From the NCBI RefSeq assembly GCF_000317145.1, contig NC_019697.1, positions 4,848,886-4,912,885 of the forward strand: a stretch of DNA of 64,000 nt. Direction: 5' to 3'. Under the pieces are notes generated by a model, which saw nothing but the letters and a program-made list of their open reading frames with translations, did not search any database and was not told where the DNA came from. Below are positions 17,041 through 26,022 of the stretch, one piece after another. The DNA comes from Chamaesiphon minutus PCC 6605. Lineage in GTDB: Bacteria > Cyanobacteriota > Cyanobacteriia > Cyanobacteriales > Chamaesiphonaceae. Both the position numbers and the translations under genes were made by a program. The stretch's first letter is position 1, and every line of letters starts with the position of its first letter.

Positions 17041-19119
17041 TTAATTTTGTCTTTTATCTTCAATTTCGACAATTTCGGTGTAGTCAAAATCGTTAGGACT
17101 ATGCTGAATTAGGGGATAGCGATGGCGATCGATCTCTAGGTAGTCTTCGGGGGAATCTAATTTAGAAGTATAGTAAGTTAAAACATATTGCTTGCCAATT
17201 TTTGACTGCATTTCGGTTTCGACTTCATCGCGCCATTGAGTTTTGGTAACTAGAACGATTAGTTGGCTGGCTAGTTGGGGTAAGATCTGGGCAATTTGGC
17301 GACGCGAGATTCGATCGAGACTGCCAAACGGTGAATCCATAACGATTGGGAAGGTATTGCTTTGGGGGACGGTGAGTAATTTTTGTTCGCTCCATTCGCG
17401 CACGCGCTCAATAATCCCCCCAATAAATGAGAGACTGAGGATCTGATTTTCACCAGTAGAGGCGGCGACGATCGTTTCGACACCTCTAGTATTTTCGACT
17501 AACATTAATTCGTATTTTTCGGTAATTTTAGGTAGATATGGAGTGACCGAAATAGTTTGAAAAATTCTTTGGACTTGCCGTTCGAGTTCGACCCGAAATT
17601 GTTGCTCTTGGCGATCGCGCATGACGATTAATTCTTCAATTGCCGAGCGGGTGGCTTGGAGACGACGTTGAGCTAAACTTTGACGATCTTGGTTCGCTTG
17701 TTGTTTGGTAATTTGCTTGGCAAGCGATCGAACTTGGCCTTCGAGGTGAAAGATTTGTTGTTTATTTTGACCCTGAGTGAGGATGAGGTCGCGAACTTTG
17801 ATTTCGATATCGTCGAGTCGCTTTTGCAGATTGCTAATTTCAAGATTAGTATCTTGACGCAGTTGGGTTTCGAGTCGATCGATCTGAATTTCTAATTGAC
17901 TAATTTCTGACCTAGCAGTAGTGACAATTTGCTGTTGTAGATCGATCGCCTGCCAAAATTCATCACCTTGAGCTTGAAAATCTTCGACCTGGGTTATCAA
18001 CCGCATCGTTGTCTCTTCAATGACAGCAATACTGGCACGAGACAGCCAAGTTTGCATCTGAATATATGCAGGAGTGTTAGGGCGTAATTCTGCGCCGCAC
18101 AGACAATTTTGATGCTGAATCAGTCGAGCGATAAATTCTCGCGATATGCCTTGATTTAGTTCGCCGCGATCGCGTAATTCGGCGACGAGATGTTGAAACT
18201 TTAGCGTCAGGTTTGGTAGTAAAACGGTGTATGCTTGAGTAGAGATTAATTGCTTAATCGCTGACTGGGCTTGACGAAGTTGAGTTTGGTGGATCGCTTT
18301 ATTACTTTCTAATTCTTGTCGTTGCTGTTGGATGGCAGTAGCGGCAGTGAGTTCGAGCAGATAGTTATTAATTTCGCGTTCGATCTCTTTGAAGTTAGCA
18401 ATTTCGCGCTCGATCTCTGCTTGCCGAGACTCAATATTATCGATCTCTTGCTGGCATTGTTGTTGCGATTTGAGTAAATCTTTAGTTGCAGTATCGCCAA
18501 TTTGAGCTAGTTCGGTTTCGAGCGTTTTTTTAGCTTCACCTAAATGCTTGATCGCTCGATTTAGGACTTCTACCCCCAGAAGAATTTTAGTAGCTTCAGC
18601 GATTTCGAGTCGTTTATCCTGACGGACGATTTGCTCGATCCGTTCGCCATCGAAAAAGAAGTACTGGTGGAGACTGGCGGGTAAGATTCTGCCAATGATT
18701 TCGTCTGGTGGTTGTTGGGGGTGCAGCCATTTACCATCGGCATCGCCGATATATAAGTAGAGTAATTCGTTGTTGACGATATTAACTGTGTCTGGCTGTT
18801 TGTAGGCGCGACACATCCGTTTGGCGCGGTAACGTTTGCCATCGTGTTCCCAGGCGACTTCCACCCACGTATCGACGGCGGTACCGATCTCAGCTTCGGC
18901 GATGGCTCGCTTATTGACTAGTTGCTGCGATTCGGCAAAGGCGGCGGTAAATTTTTCGTAGAGTACCCAGGTAAACGCATTGAGGAGGGTAGTTTTACCC
19001 GCACCATTATTGCCATGAATGATGGTAGTGTTGCGATCGTTGTCGTTAGCCAGACGCACTTCTGGCGTCTCACCATAAAATTGGCGGAAGTTACACAGCC
19101 GAATGGCAGTCAGTTTCAT
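17041..19119 (-). CDS. DndD-like SMC/Rad50-type AAA ATPase
   Basis: This 692-residue protein has a split ABC ATPase of SMC type separated by long coiled coils. Walker A is at residues 36-44 (GNNGAGKTT), following MKLTAIRLCNFRQFYGE. The segment YFFFDGERIEQI near residue 170 is typical of DndD and relatives. A CLCG motif at about 338-341 marks the coiled-coil apex, similar to the DndD or Rad50 hook region. Walker B is IVMDSPFGSLD near 590, with a signature-like LSLSFIGGIIERV upstream. DndD acts in DNA phosphorothioation, but no dndB, dndC or dndE is nearby. Its role is probably DNA repair, recombination or defence. The start overlaps the stop of a 45-aa ORF by 4 bp (ATGA). Confidence 0.85.
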   Translation of the reverse strand: MKLTAIRLCNFRQFYGETPEVRLANDNDRNTTIIHGNNGAGKTTLLNAFTWVLYEKFTAAFAESQQLVNKRAIAEAEIGTAVDTWVEVAWEHDGKRYRAKRMCRAYKQPDTVNIVNNELLYLYIGDADGKWLHPQQPPDEIIGRILPASLHQYFFFDGERIEQIVRQDKRLEIAEATKILLGVEVLNRAIKHLGEAKKTLETELAQIGDTATKDLLKSQQQCQQEIDNIESRQAEIEREIANFKEIEREINNYLLELTAATAIQQQRQELESNKAIHQTQLRQAQSAIKQLISTQAYTVLLPNLTLKFQHLVAELRDRGELNQGISREFIARLIQHQNCLCGAELRPNTPAYIQMQTWLSRASIAVIEETTMRLITQVEDFQAQGDEFWQAIDLQQQIVTTARSEISQLEIQIDRLETQLRQDTNLEISNLQKRLDDIEIKVRDLILTQGQNKQQIFHLEGQVRSLAKQITKQQANQDRQSLAQRRLQATRSAIEELIVMRDRQEQQFRVELERQVQRIFQTISVTPYLPKITEKYELMLVENTRGVETIVAASTGENQILSLSFIGGIIERVREWSEQKLLTVPQSNTFPIVMDSPFGSLDRISRRQIAQILPQLASQLIVLVTKTQWRDEVETEMQSKIGKQYVLTYYTSKLDSPEDYLEIDRHRYPLIQHSPNDFDYTEIVEIEDKRQN

Positions 19120-19253
19120 GTAACCACCTCTTTAATAATTTTGAGAATATCATCATTAATCGGCGAATTCTTTTTGCGATCGAGCCTGTCGCGTTCGAGC
19201 TGGAGAACGCGCTCGATAATCTGACGGACTTCAGGAGTAAGGTGTGGAGTCAT
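19116..19253 (-). CDS. small helical protein coupled to DndD-like ATPase (45 aa)
   Basis: An ATG at 19253 opens a 45-codon frame whose TGA overlaps the ATG of the ATPase gene in an ATGA arrangement, a sign of translational coupling. The product is charged and helical: TPEVRQIIERVLQLERDRL, then INDDILKIIKEVV. I do not recognise a family. Its size excludes DndE (about 110 residues). A regulatory subunit or DNA-binding partner of the ATPase is an inference from coupling only. Confidence 0.6.
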   Translation of the reverse strand: MTPHLTPEVRQIIERVLQLERDRLDRKKNSPINDDILKIIKEVVT

Positions 19254-19369
19254 TATGTAACGATAGGAATCTTGGAAAATACAGAAAATGTAGAAAAATT
19301 CTGTTCGATTGGAACTAAATATGAGAGAGTATCGTCAACTTTTATACTTGCAACAATTATTATTGTATT

Positions 19370-19837
19370 ATGAAAAAGCTTTTACCCCTGTTCGCGATCG
19401 CGGCTACTTGCATTGCTACGGCACTTACTCAAGCTCCTGAAGCGGCAATGGCTGGCGGTATCGGCAACAATTATATCGGCCCCGCAGTTACTTTTGGCGG
19501 TGGACAAAGTGTCTTTGGTATCAACAGCAAACTAGGTGTTGCAGATAATATTTCTCTACGTCCCTATGTATTGTTCCCTTCTGGTGGCACGCAGTTTGGT
19601 ACTAGTCTGACTTATGACTGGGATCTGCGTCAATCTCAGATCGCGTTTACTCCCTTTATCGGTGTTGGTGTTGGCTTCCAAACTGGTAACTCAAATAATA
19701 CGACTAATGGTTTTGCCCAAGTCGGTGCAGATTTCAATGTTGATGAAAGCTTTTCCTTGTTAGGTTCGGTAGCCATTCCCTTTAGCAGCAATAATGCGAA
19801 TACTAGCGTTACTGTAGGTGCTAATATTCGCTTCTAA
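19370..19837 (+). CDS. small secreted beta-barrel-like (outer membrane) protein
   Basis: The 155-residue protein has a clear signal peptide (KKLLPLFAIAATCIATALT, cleavage near AMA-GG at about residue 28). After it come alternating beta-strands rich in Gly, Ser, Asn and aromatic residues: YIGPAVTFGGGQSVFGINSK, ISLRPYVLFPSG, QIAFTPFIGVGVGFQTGN, and a final TSVTVGANIRF. The C-terminal Phe after a hydrophobic alternating strand is the usual outer-membrane beta-barrel signature. It resembles small OmpA-like or porin-like barrels of 6-8 strands. Function unknown. It is convergent with the U32 peptidase gene and shares a terminator with it. Confidence 0.75.
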   Translation: MKKLLPLFAIAATCIATALTQAPEAAMAGGIGNNYIGPAVTFGGGQSVFGINSKLGVADNISLRPYVLFPSGGTQFGTSLTYDWDLRQSQIAFTPFIGVGVGFQTGNSNNTTNGFAQVGADFNVDESFSLLGSVAIPFSSNNANTSVTVGANIRF

Positions 19838-20036
19838 GCGATCGAGTTATTGATAACCGCAGCGGTTAGAAACCGCTGCTAATGTTGCGAAGTCCGCCTT
19901 CGCGGACTAGCTAATCAGTCCGCGTGCGCGTAGCGTCTCTTAAATAAGGCGAACTTTGCATCATTAGCGACGAATTCCAGTCGTTGGGTGTGCTTCTTTC
20001 CGAGACACTACGCGGACGCATTAGCTCCGCAATCAG
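19838..20036. repeat. cluster of short palindromic repeats
   Basis: Several short palindromes crowd here: GTCCGC-CTTC-GCGGAC at about 19891-19906, AACCGC-AGCGGTT nearby, and GCGTAGCGTCTC matched inversely by GAGACACTACGC about 70 bp later. Motifs of the GCGTAGCGTC type recur at 38150 and in variant form at 29455. They look like dispersed intergenic repeats of cyanobacteria. Confidence 0.6.
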
Positions 20037-20072
20037 AAAAGTGGGGGTAATTTATGGATTACCCCCACTTTT
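20037..20072. terminator. bidirectional intrinsic terminator
   Basis: A perfect 15-bp stem (AAAAGTGGGGGTAAT / ATTACCCCCACTTTT) with a 6-nt loop is flanked by A and T runs on both sides. It sits between the convergent beta-barrel gene and the U32 peptidase gene and can end both transcripts. Confidence 0.9.
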
Positions 20073-20088
20073 TTGGGTCGATCGAGAC

Positions 20089-22596
20089 CTACACTCCCAG
20101 CGAACCGCGCGTCACACCGAGTTGACTGCTCAGTTGCAGGCTTTTCCACAATTCGGTACCGCTAATTTGACCGCCTAATAATTGTTGATAATAGCCGATC
20201 GTTTCACTAACAGTTTGCGGCGATTCATTGACAAACTCTAACCGGAAATTATAGACGCCTAATTCCACCAAGCGGTGGATATATTCCGCCCCAGTTTGAG
20301 CCACACCGTTGAATACCGTATTCCGACAGCCAGCATCGGCTTGGAGAATATGTTCCGTTCCCACACGATCGCGTAATTTGACTTGATGTTCGTCGCAAGG
20401 ACGACCGCAATTGGTATAGTCGGTACCTTCAGATAAGAAGGTGCAAAAAACGCAGTGTTCCATGTGGAACATCGGCATGTGTTGATGGATCGTCACCTCA
20501 AACCAATCGCGCGGACAACTGCGGATTAGGGCGGTTAATTGGTCGATATTCAGGTCGTAGGAGGCTGTAAGGCGATCGAAAGTGTAGTTTTGATAAAAAT
20601 AGTCAGCCGTCAGCGGATTGGCAACATTCAGGGCAAAATCGCCGATACACCGATCCGTTTTAAAAAACTCTAAGTGATCGTAGTTTCTAATTAAATAACC
20701 ATCGGCATCGCTCGATCGCACTTGTTCTAAAATCCAATTTTCCCCCGGTTTGGTAATTCTTGGCGGCGCGACAAATATTTGGGGTGGATTGCTTTTAGAC
20801 TTGGCGGCGCGAACTAATTGCACGGCTTCGTGATATTTGCGCGGATCTTCGAGTTCGCAATAAATAGTCGCAATTCCCGACTCGATCGCGGCTGGAATTT
20901 GGTCTAGTTTACGGACTAAAATAATTAATTGTGGTGGATTGAGAACAGCTCGATCGACCTCAGGCAATAAGTCTGTTAATTTATTAGTCGGCGATAGTTG
21001 CCAAGATTTCGGTTGACTGCGCGCCTCAGTTAATTTAGTCACTAATTCGCGGCGGATTTGATTGAGCGCGCTGACAGGTAACATCAGATCGTCAACCAGA
21101 TGATTAGTCAGACTTCCCAATCGAAATGGCGTATTACCCAAGCGTCCTAATTGAGAGCTGAGCTTATCCGTCGTCAGCGGTTGATTTTGCGCCGCAACTA
21201 ACAATATTTCCGATTCTACCTGCACCACATACCCCACTTCATCGCGAGCGATCGCGATTAATGGTTGATTAATTTCGCCATGGATTTCTAAATCGATCGA
21301 GCGTTGGAATTTGGGTACATCACCAGCATAAGTTTGACGGACTTGTTTATCCAATTCTGGATCGCTAGTTTTCCAAACTTTATCGCCGATATATACCTGC
21401 CGAAAATTCACCGCACCGCGCCCGAAACTCAGCATCACTTCCGACTGACGCTCGTTCTTAAATACCTCATAAACACGCCCCCCTTCCTCGCGATCTTCGG
21501 GATGTCCGCAATCGAAGACGATTCCGTCACCAGCCTTAATCGGCGCGATCGGATCGATAGCAATTGCCTCGCGATCGGGATAAACTCTAGTAACTTCCCC
21601 TAAATATACGCCCCGTTTTTTCCCAAAGCGAGCATGTACCAAGGCTTGGTTATTAATCCCTTCAAACCACCCCGTATATAACCCGCGAGAAAAAGCCATT
21701 TCTAAGTTATATAAATCTCGATCTGGTTCGGCAGAAATACCCAAATCTGCGACGATGCGGTCTAAAGCCGATCGATAAACTTTCGTCACACTCGCCACAT
21801 ATTCAGGCGTCTTCAGTCGTCCTTCTATTTTGAGACAACTGACGCCACTTTTAATAATTTCTGGTAATACATTCAATCCTGCCAAATCTTGAGGACTGAG
21901 TAGATATTTCTTATCGCCCAAATGATAATATTCGCCATCGACAATCAGATCGTAAGGCATCCGACAAGCTTGAGCGCATTCGCCTCGATTTGCCGATCGA
22001 CCACCCAGAGATTCACTTGTCAAACATTGCCCCGAATAAGCGACACACAACGCCCCATGGACGAATACTTCGAGCGGAATAGATATCTCTCGATCGCTCA
22101 ATTGTGCCTGAATTTTATCGATTTCCTTCAGCGAACATTCCCGCGCCAACACAACTAAATTGCATCCCAATTCATGAGCGAATTCTGCCCCCGCAGCACT
22201 CGTCACCGTCATCTGCGTCGAAGCATGAATCGGGAAATCTGGCGATAAATGTCGGATTAATTTACATAACCCCACATCTTGCACGATCGCCGCATCTACT
22301 CCCGCCAAAATAATACTGCGGAGATATTGCTCCGCTGCTGGCAACTCCTGCGGAAACACCAACGTATTCATCGTGACATAGCCCTTCACCCCGCGCTGGT
22401 GCAACCACGCCATCAATTCTGGCAAATCGCCTTCAGTAAAATTCTCCGCCCGCATTCTGGCATTAAACCGCTCTAACCCAAAATAAATGGCATCCGCACC
22501 ATTTTCGATCGCAGCTTTGGCACATTCCCAATTTCCCGCAGGCGCGAGTAGTAGCGGGCGATGGATACGGGTAAGAGTGGGAGTAGGTGTCGGCAT
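20089..22596 (-). CDS. U32 family peptidase-like protein (RlhA/YdcP type)
   Basis: This 835-residue protein begins with a TIM-barrel-like domain: LLAPAGNWECAKAAIENGADAIYFGLERFNAR, then GVKGYVTMNTLVFP and PIHASTQMTVTSAAGAEF. The U32 signature is LEVFVHGALCVAYSGQCLTS, followed by cysteines in RGECAQACRMPY; these may bind an iron-sulfur cluster as in RlhA and UbiU/V. The C-terminal half carries the DUF3656-like extension and another Cys-rich patch (HMEHCVFCTFL, NCGRPCDEH). The E. coli relative RlhA hydroxylates 23S rRNA, so an RNA-modifying role is more likely than proteolysis. The length is typical of the long cyanobacterial form. Confidence 0.88.
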   Translation of the reverse strand: MPTPTPTLTRIHRPLLLAPAGNWECAKAAIENGADAIYFGLERFNARMRAENFTEGDLPELMAWLHQRGVKGYVTMNTLVFPQELPAAEQYLRSIILAGVDAAIVQDVGLCKLIRHLSPDFPIHASTQMTVTSAAGAEFAHELGCNLVVLARECSLKEIDKIQAQLSDREISIPLEVFVHGALCVAYSGQCLTSESLGGRSANRGECAQACRMPYDLIVDGEYYHLGDKKYLLSPQDLAGLNVLPEIIKSGVSCLKIEGRLKTPEYVASVTKVYRSALDRIVADLGISAEPDRDLYNLEMAFSRGLYTGWFEGINNQALVHARFGKKRGVYLGEVTRVYPDREAIAIDPIAPIKAGDGIVFDCGHPEDREEGGRVYEVFKNERQSEVMLSFGRGAVNFRQVYIGDKVWKTSDPELDKQVRQTYAGDVPKFQRSIDLEIHGEINQPLIAIARDEVGYVVQVESEILLVAAQNQPLTTDKLSSQLGRLGNTPFRLGSLTNHLVDDLMLPVSALNQIRRELVTKLTEARSQPKSWQLSPTNKLTDLLPEVDRAVLNPPQLIILVRKLDQIPAAIESGIATIYCELEDPRKYHEAVQLVRAAKSKSNPPQIFVAPPRITKPGENWILEQVRSSDADGYLIRNYDHLEFFKTDRCIGDFALNVANPLTADYFYQNYTFDRLTASYDLNIDQLTALIRSCPRDWFEVTIHQHMPMFHMEHCVFCTFLSEGTDYTNCGRPCDEHQVKLRDRVGTEHILQADAGCRNTVFNGVAQTGAEYIHRLVELGVYNFRLEFVNESPQTVSETIGYYQQLLGGQISGTELWKSLQLSSQLGVTRGSLGV

Positions 22597-22666
22597 CTTT
22601 AGGGAATAAATCTATTCCCCTGTATTCTAGCTTGATGCCATAATGATAGCCTTAGCAAACTTCTCA

Positions 22667-22819
22667 GAGGATGTCTGAAAAGTCTAATTGCTTCGTTTAC
22701 GCTGGGTAAATCCCCCTTAAAAAGGGGGACTTTAAAATCCGTTTCCCCCCTTTTTAAGGGGGGCTAGGGGGGATTCTCTAGGGTTTGAGCTTAACAAAAT
22801 TGAGTTTTCAGACATCCTC
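22667..22819. mobile_element. MITE, 153 bp, IS5/IS1031-like ends
   Basis: Perfect 15-bp terminal inverted repeats (GAGGATGTCTGAAAA at 22667-22681 and its complement at 22805-22819) are flanked by a 3-bp direct repeat TCA at 22664-22666 and 22820-22822. The inside has no ORF but contains a C-rich/G-rich inverted repeat around CCCCCTTTTTAAGGGGG. The TNA-type duplication fits elements mobilised by IS5-group (IS1031-type) transposases; no transposase of that type is in the window. Confidence 0.85.
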
Positions 22820-22864
22820 TCAAATAGGTTCTCTAGATTTTAGATAATCGATCGACAAATACTG

Positions 22865-24031
22865 TTATTTTGCAGCCTGAGCCACCAGCCAACCACCGAT
22901 AGCCAGTCCGATAAAATTAGGCAACCAACCAGCTAAAAATGGTGAAATCACCTCAGCTTGTCCCAAGGCTCCACAGACAAACATAATTAGATAATAACCA
23001 AAAATCATTAATACGCTCACCCCAAAACTCGTCGCCTTGCCAGTACGTTGCGGACGAATACCCGTTGCCGAACCGATCGCGCTAAAGACAATACATACAA
23101 ATGGTAGAGCTAATTTGTTCTGAATTTTGACTGCCACAGTTAGAGCTTTTTTCTTATCGCCAGTGAGCTTAACCTGCTCTAGATATTCCAGTGATTCAGC
23201 TACACTCATATCGTCGGGATTGCGATTGTCTAGCGCGGCAATATCGAATGGCGAGCTAGGTAATTGTAAGTGTTGACGCGTGAAGTTGACGATATTACCA
23301 TAAGATGAATTCGGAGAGATGATATATATAGTCCCATTATAAAAATCCCAAGAATTTTTAGCAGCATCTAAAACCGCAGACTGAGCGTTGATAATTTGGC
23401 TCAAGCCGACATCTGCTTTCGATCGATCCAAAATTGTCAGCCCAGTCATGGTTTTACCATCGAATTTTTCTGCATAAAACAGCCACGCTAATACCTGTTC
23501 CTTTTTACCATCTCGCTCGACTTCTTTATAGATTGGTTTGACAATGTTCTCGGTATTAAATGTTGGCTTATCCTGTTTTAAAGCTGTGGTCAAAATCGTG
23601 GTCGCTCTTTGACTAGCTACAGGTACGAGAAGTTCGTTAAAAAAGAAGGTAATTGCAGTTACGATAAAACTCATAATTATCGCAGGTAAAATCAAGCGAT
23701 AAACACTAATACCACAACTCCGAAAAGCCACAATTTCGCTAGATGCTGAAAAGCTACCATAAGTCATCATCCCAGATAGCAGAATCGACATCGGAAATGC
23801 GAAAGTAATATATTGAGGCATCTTAAGTGCCATTACTTCTAGTGCAATAGTAATCGGCAAGCCAGCTTCGGCGACTTGGCGGACGAGATCGAACAGACTG
23901 CCGACGGCTAAGACGATCGATGAAAATGCACCGACACCAAATAAGAATGGCATTAGCAATTGGGTGACGATATATCGATCCATCACCGAAATGCCTGGTA
24001 GTAAAATTCGAGATAAACTTGGATTTCTCAC
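22865..24031 (-). CDS. lptF: LptF/LptG family permease
   Basis: This 388-residue inner-membrane protein of the YjgP/YjgQ family forms the transmembrane part of the ABC transporter that extracts lipopolysaccharide towards the outer membrane. It begins ISVMDRYIVTQLLMPFLFGVG and has three N-terminal spans (LVRQVAEAGLPITIALEVMALKMP is the coupling region). A periplasmic beta-jellyroll follows at about residues 130-290, then three C-terminal spans (LALPFVCIVFSAIGSATGIRP). Cyanobacteria typically have one such permease, so it probably forms a homodimer. Together with lptB and lptA upstream on the same strand it makes an export module. Confidence 0.9.
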   Translation of the reverse strand: MRNPSLSRILLPGISVMDRYIVTQLLMPFLFGVGAFSSIVLAVGSLFDLVRQVAEAGLPITIALEVMALKMPQYITFAFPMSILLSGMMTYGSFSASSEIVAFRSCGISVYRLILPAIIMSFIVTAITFFFNELLVPVASQRATTILTTALKQDKPTFNTENIVKPIYKEVERDGKKEQVLAWLFYAEKFDGKTMTGLTILDRSKADVGLSQIINAQSAVLDAAKNSWDFYNGTIYIISPNSSYGNIVNFTRQHLQLPSSPFDIAALDNRNPDDMSVAESLEYLEQVKLTGDKKKALTVAVKIQNKLALPFVCIVFSAIGSATGIRPQRTGKATSFGVSVLMIFGYYLIMFVCGALGQAEVISPFLAGWLPNFIGLAIGGWLVAQAAK

Positions 24032-24225
24032 GTAGAATTAATTGATAATTGATAATTGCGGTGCGCGGTGGAGGTTCCCTCCAAATTTAGCGCGACAAGA
24101 CAGATAATTGATAATTGACAACTAATAACTAAATCTGAAGATTAACAATAGATATATCTCGACTTTAAAACTGATTTGCTAATTGTTTTCAGTATTTATA
24201 ACTCCAGCAGATTGTTCTTAATACT

Positions 24226-24954
24226 CTACACTTGAAAATCACTACCTAAATAATATTGACGTACCAAAGGATTTGCATACATTTCTTCGCTACTTCCCGA
24301 AGCAAATACTTGGCCTTCGCGCATAATATAGGCTCGATCGGTAACTGCGAGGGTTTCGCGAACGTTGTGATCTGTAATTAGGATACCCATATTTCGATCG
24401 CGTAGTTTGGCAATAATCTTTTGAATTTCTGCGACAGCGATCGGATCGACGCCTGCAAATGGTTCGTCTAAAAATAAAAATCTCGGCCCATTAATCCCCG
24501 CAGCTAGAGAGCGAGCGATTTCTGTCCGCCTTCTTTCGCCACCCGATACCTGGTTTCCCAACGTATGCACGACCTTCTCTAGATTAAATTCAGTAATTAG
24601 ATCGGTTAATTTGCGATCCCACAACTTGCGTGGGACGTTGGTTTGTTCGAGTACTAGCAAAATATTATCTAATACCGTCAAACCCCGAAAAATACTCGCC
24701 TCCTGCGCCAAATAGCCGATTCCCAAGCGCGCGCGCTGGTGAATTGATAGCGCGGTAATATCTTCATCATCGAGCCAGACTTTGCCCTGATTGGGCTTTT
24801 CGAGTCCTGTGGCAATATAAAACGTCGTAGTTTTACCCGCACCATTCGGCCCTAGCAAACCAACGATCTCGCCTTGAGAGACAGAAAGACTGACGCGATT
24901 GACAATATTTCGCTTTCCGTAGGATTTTTGAATATTTTCGAGGATAATCTTCAC
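24226..24954 (-). CDS. lptB: LPS export ABC transporter ATP-binding protein
   Basis: The 242-residue ABC ATPase drives LPS transport with the LptF-type permease. Walker A is LLGPNGAGKTTTFY, the Q-loop region is YLAQEASIFRGLTVLDNI, the signature is VSGGERRRTEIARSLA, Walker B is FLFLDEPFAGVDPIAV and the switch His is in LITDHNVRETL. These match LptB closely in length and sequence. It follows lptA by 33 bp. Confidence 0.95.
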   Translation of the reverse strand: MKIILENIQKSYGKRNIVNRVSLSVSQGEIVGLLGPNGAGKTTTFYIATGLEKPNQGKVWLDDEDITALSIHQRARLGIGYLAQEASIFRGLTVLDNILLVLEQTNVPRKLWDRKLTDLITEFNLEKVVHTLGNQVSGGERRRTEIARSLAAGINGPRFLFLDEPFAGVDPIAVAEIQKIIAKLRDRNMGILITDHNVRETLAVTDRAYIMREGQVFASGSSEEMYANPLVRQYYLGSDFQV

Positions 24955-24987
24955 GCGATCGAATAGGGGAGAACGGGTAAACTCGTA

Positions 24988-25728
24988 CTAATTATTAGTT
25001 CTTTCCGGAATGATATAGATCGACTGTACGGGAATCCCTGGTTTTTGTCTGGCGATAAATCGTCCTTCGTCAATGAAATAGGTAATTGTATCCCCTTGAA
25101 GACTGCTGCCATTATTAACGACAAGCACATTGCCAGAGAGTAAGATTTGTCTAGCTTTGATATTGTATTGAGCGGTATTTGCTCGTGCTTGCAGTTTTTT
25201 GTCGGGGTAACTGAGACGAACGTTACCGCGCGCTGTCACCATTTCTGTCTTAGTGTTAGCTTCTTGGGTGTTCGAGAAGATAATCATCCCTTTACCGCCT
25301 TGCTCGGGGATGATATAGTTACTGCGGACTTGTTGTTTGGGCTTGGGATTGGCGATAAATTTACCTTCATCGATTAGATAAGTCACACTTTCTCCTTCTA
25401 AAGTATTCCCGTCTTGAACGATGAGAACGCTACCTGTCAAAACAATCCGTTTTTGTTTGATAAAGTATTGAGCGAGATTGGCCTTGGCTTGGAGGCTGCG
25501 ACTGGGATAGCGCAGTTGGACATTACCGCGTGCGGTGACTACTTGGGTTTGAGAATTAGCCTCTTGGGTATCTGCTTGGATAGACAATCCCTGGGGGTTA
25601 GCTGGCTGGGCTTGGACGGGGATAATTTGTGTTTGTAATGCGATCGTACCACTACAAACGATCGATGACAGCAGTAGCAGCCATCGCCAGTCACGGTAGC
25701 GATTGAAAGTGTGAGTTATGCGGTGCAT
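24988..25728 (-). CDS. lptA: LptA-like OstA family protein with two tandem OstA domains
   Basis: LptA-type proteins bridge the periplasm and carry LPS to the outer membrane. The 246-residue protein has a signal segment (WLLLLSSIVCSGTIALQTQ) and then two consecutive OstA repeats of about 100 residues. Repeat 1 has TQEANSQTQVVTARGNVQLRYP and repeat 2 has TQEANTKTEMVTARGNVRLSYP. Both carry VLVV or VLIV and ITYFIDEGRFIA-like ends. This is an internal duplication. Position upstream of lptB supports the assignment. Confidence 0.85.
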   Translation of the reverse strand: MHRITHTFNRYRDWRWLLLLSSIVCSGTIALQTQIIPVQAQPANPQGLSIQADTQEANSQTQVVTARGNVQLRYPSRSLQAKANLAQYFIKQKRIVLTGSVLIVQDGNTLEGESVTYLIDEGKFIANPKPKQQVRSNYIIPEQGGKGMIIFSNTQEANTKTEMVTARGNVRLSYPDKKLQARANTAQYNIKARQILLSGNVLVVNNGSSLQGDTITYFIDEGRFIARQKPGIPVQSIYIIPERTNN

Positions 25729-26022
25729 GTATTAAATCTTATCTGGATTTGGTAGCCCCGATCGCTCGGAACTGTGAAAACTTTCGCTCGACTACGATCG
25801 ACACTAGCCGAAGTCTCCCCTCTTTGACGCGATCGATTTATGATAAGTTTCACTTTTAGTAGGCAGTGGAGAGTTAGTAGCAAAAATCGGATCGAAAGCT
25901 CAAAACTGGCTTTCGATCCGATCTAGATTGCTCCAGGCGTAGCGATTAATAACTAATTTGTCTAGTAACGAGTCGCACGAGTGAATACACCATTGCGTAC
26001 TCCCAACTTCCCACTGAGAAGA
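25729..26022. other. intergenic between hmpF and lptA
   Basis: About 294 bp without a gene. A hairpin ATCGGATCGAAAGC / GCTTTCGATCCGAT lies near 25888-25922 downstream of hmpF and could act as its terminator, though no long T-run follows. Confidence 0.55.

Noticed and set aside
17041-19253. Complete dnd phosphorothioation cluster
   Set aside because: Only a DndD-like ATPase is present; no cysteine desulfurase, DndB, DndC or DndE-type gene is nearby, and the partner ORF is too short to be DndE.
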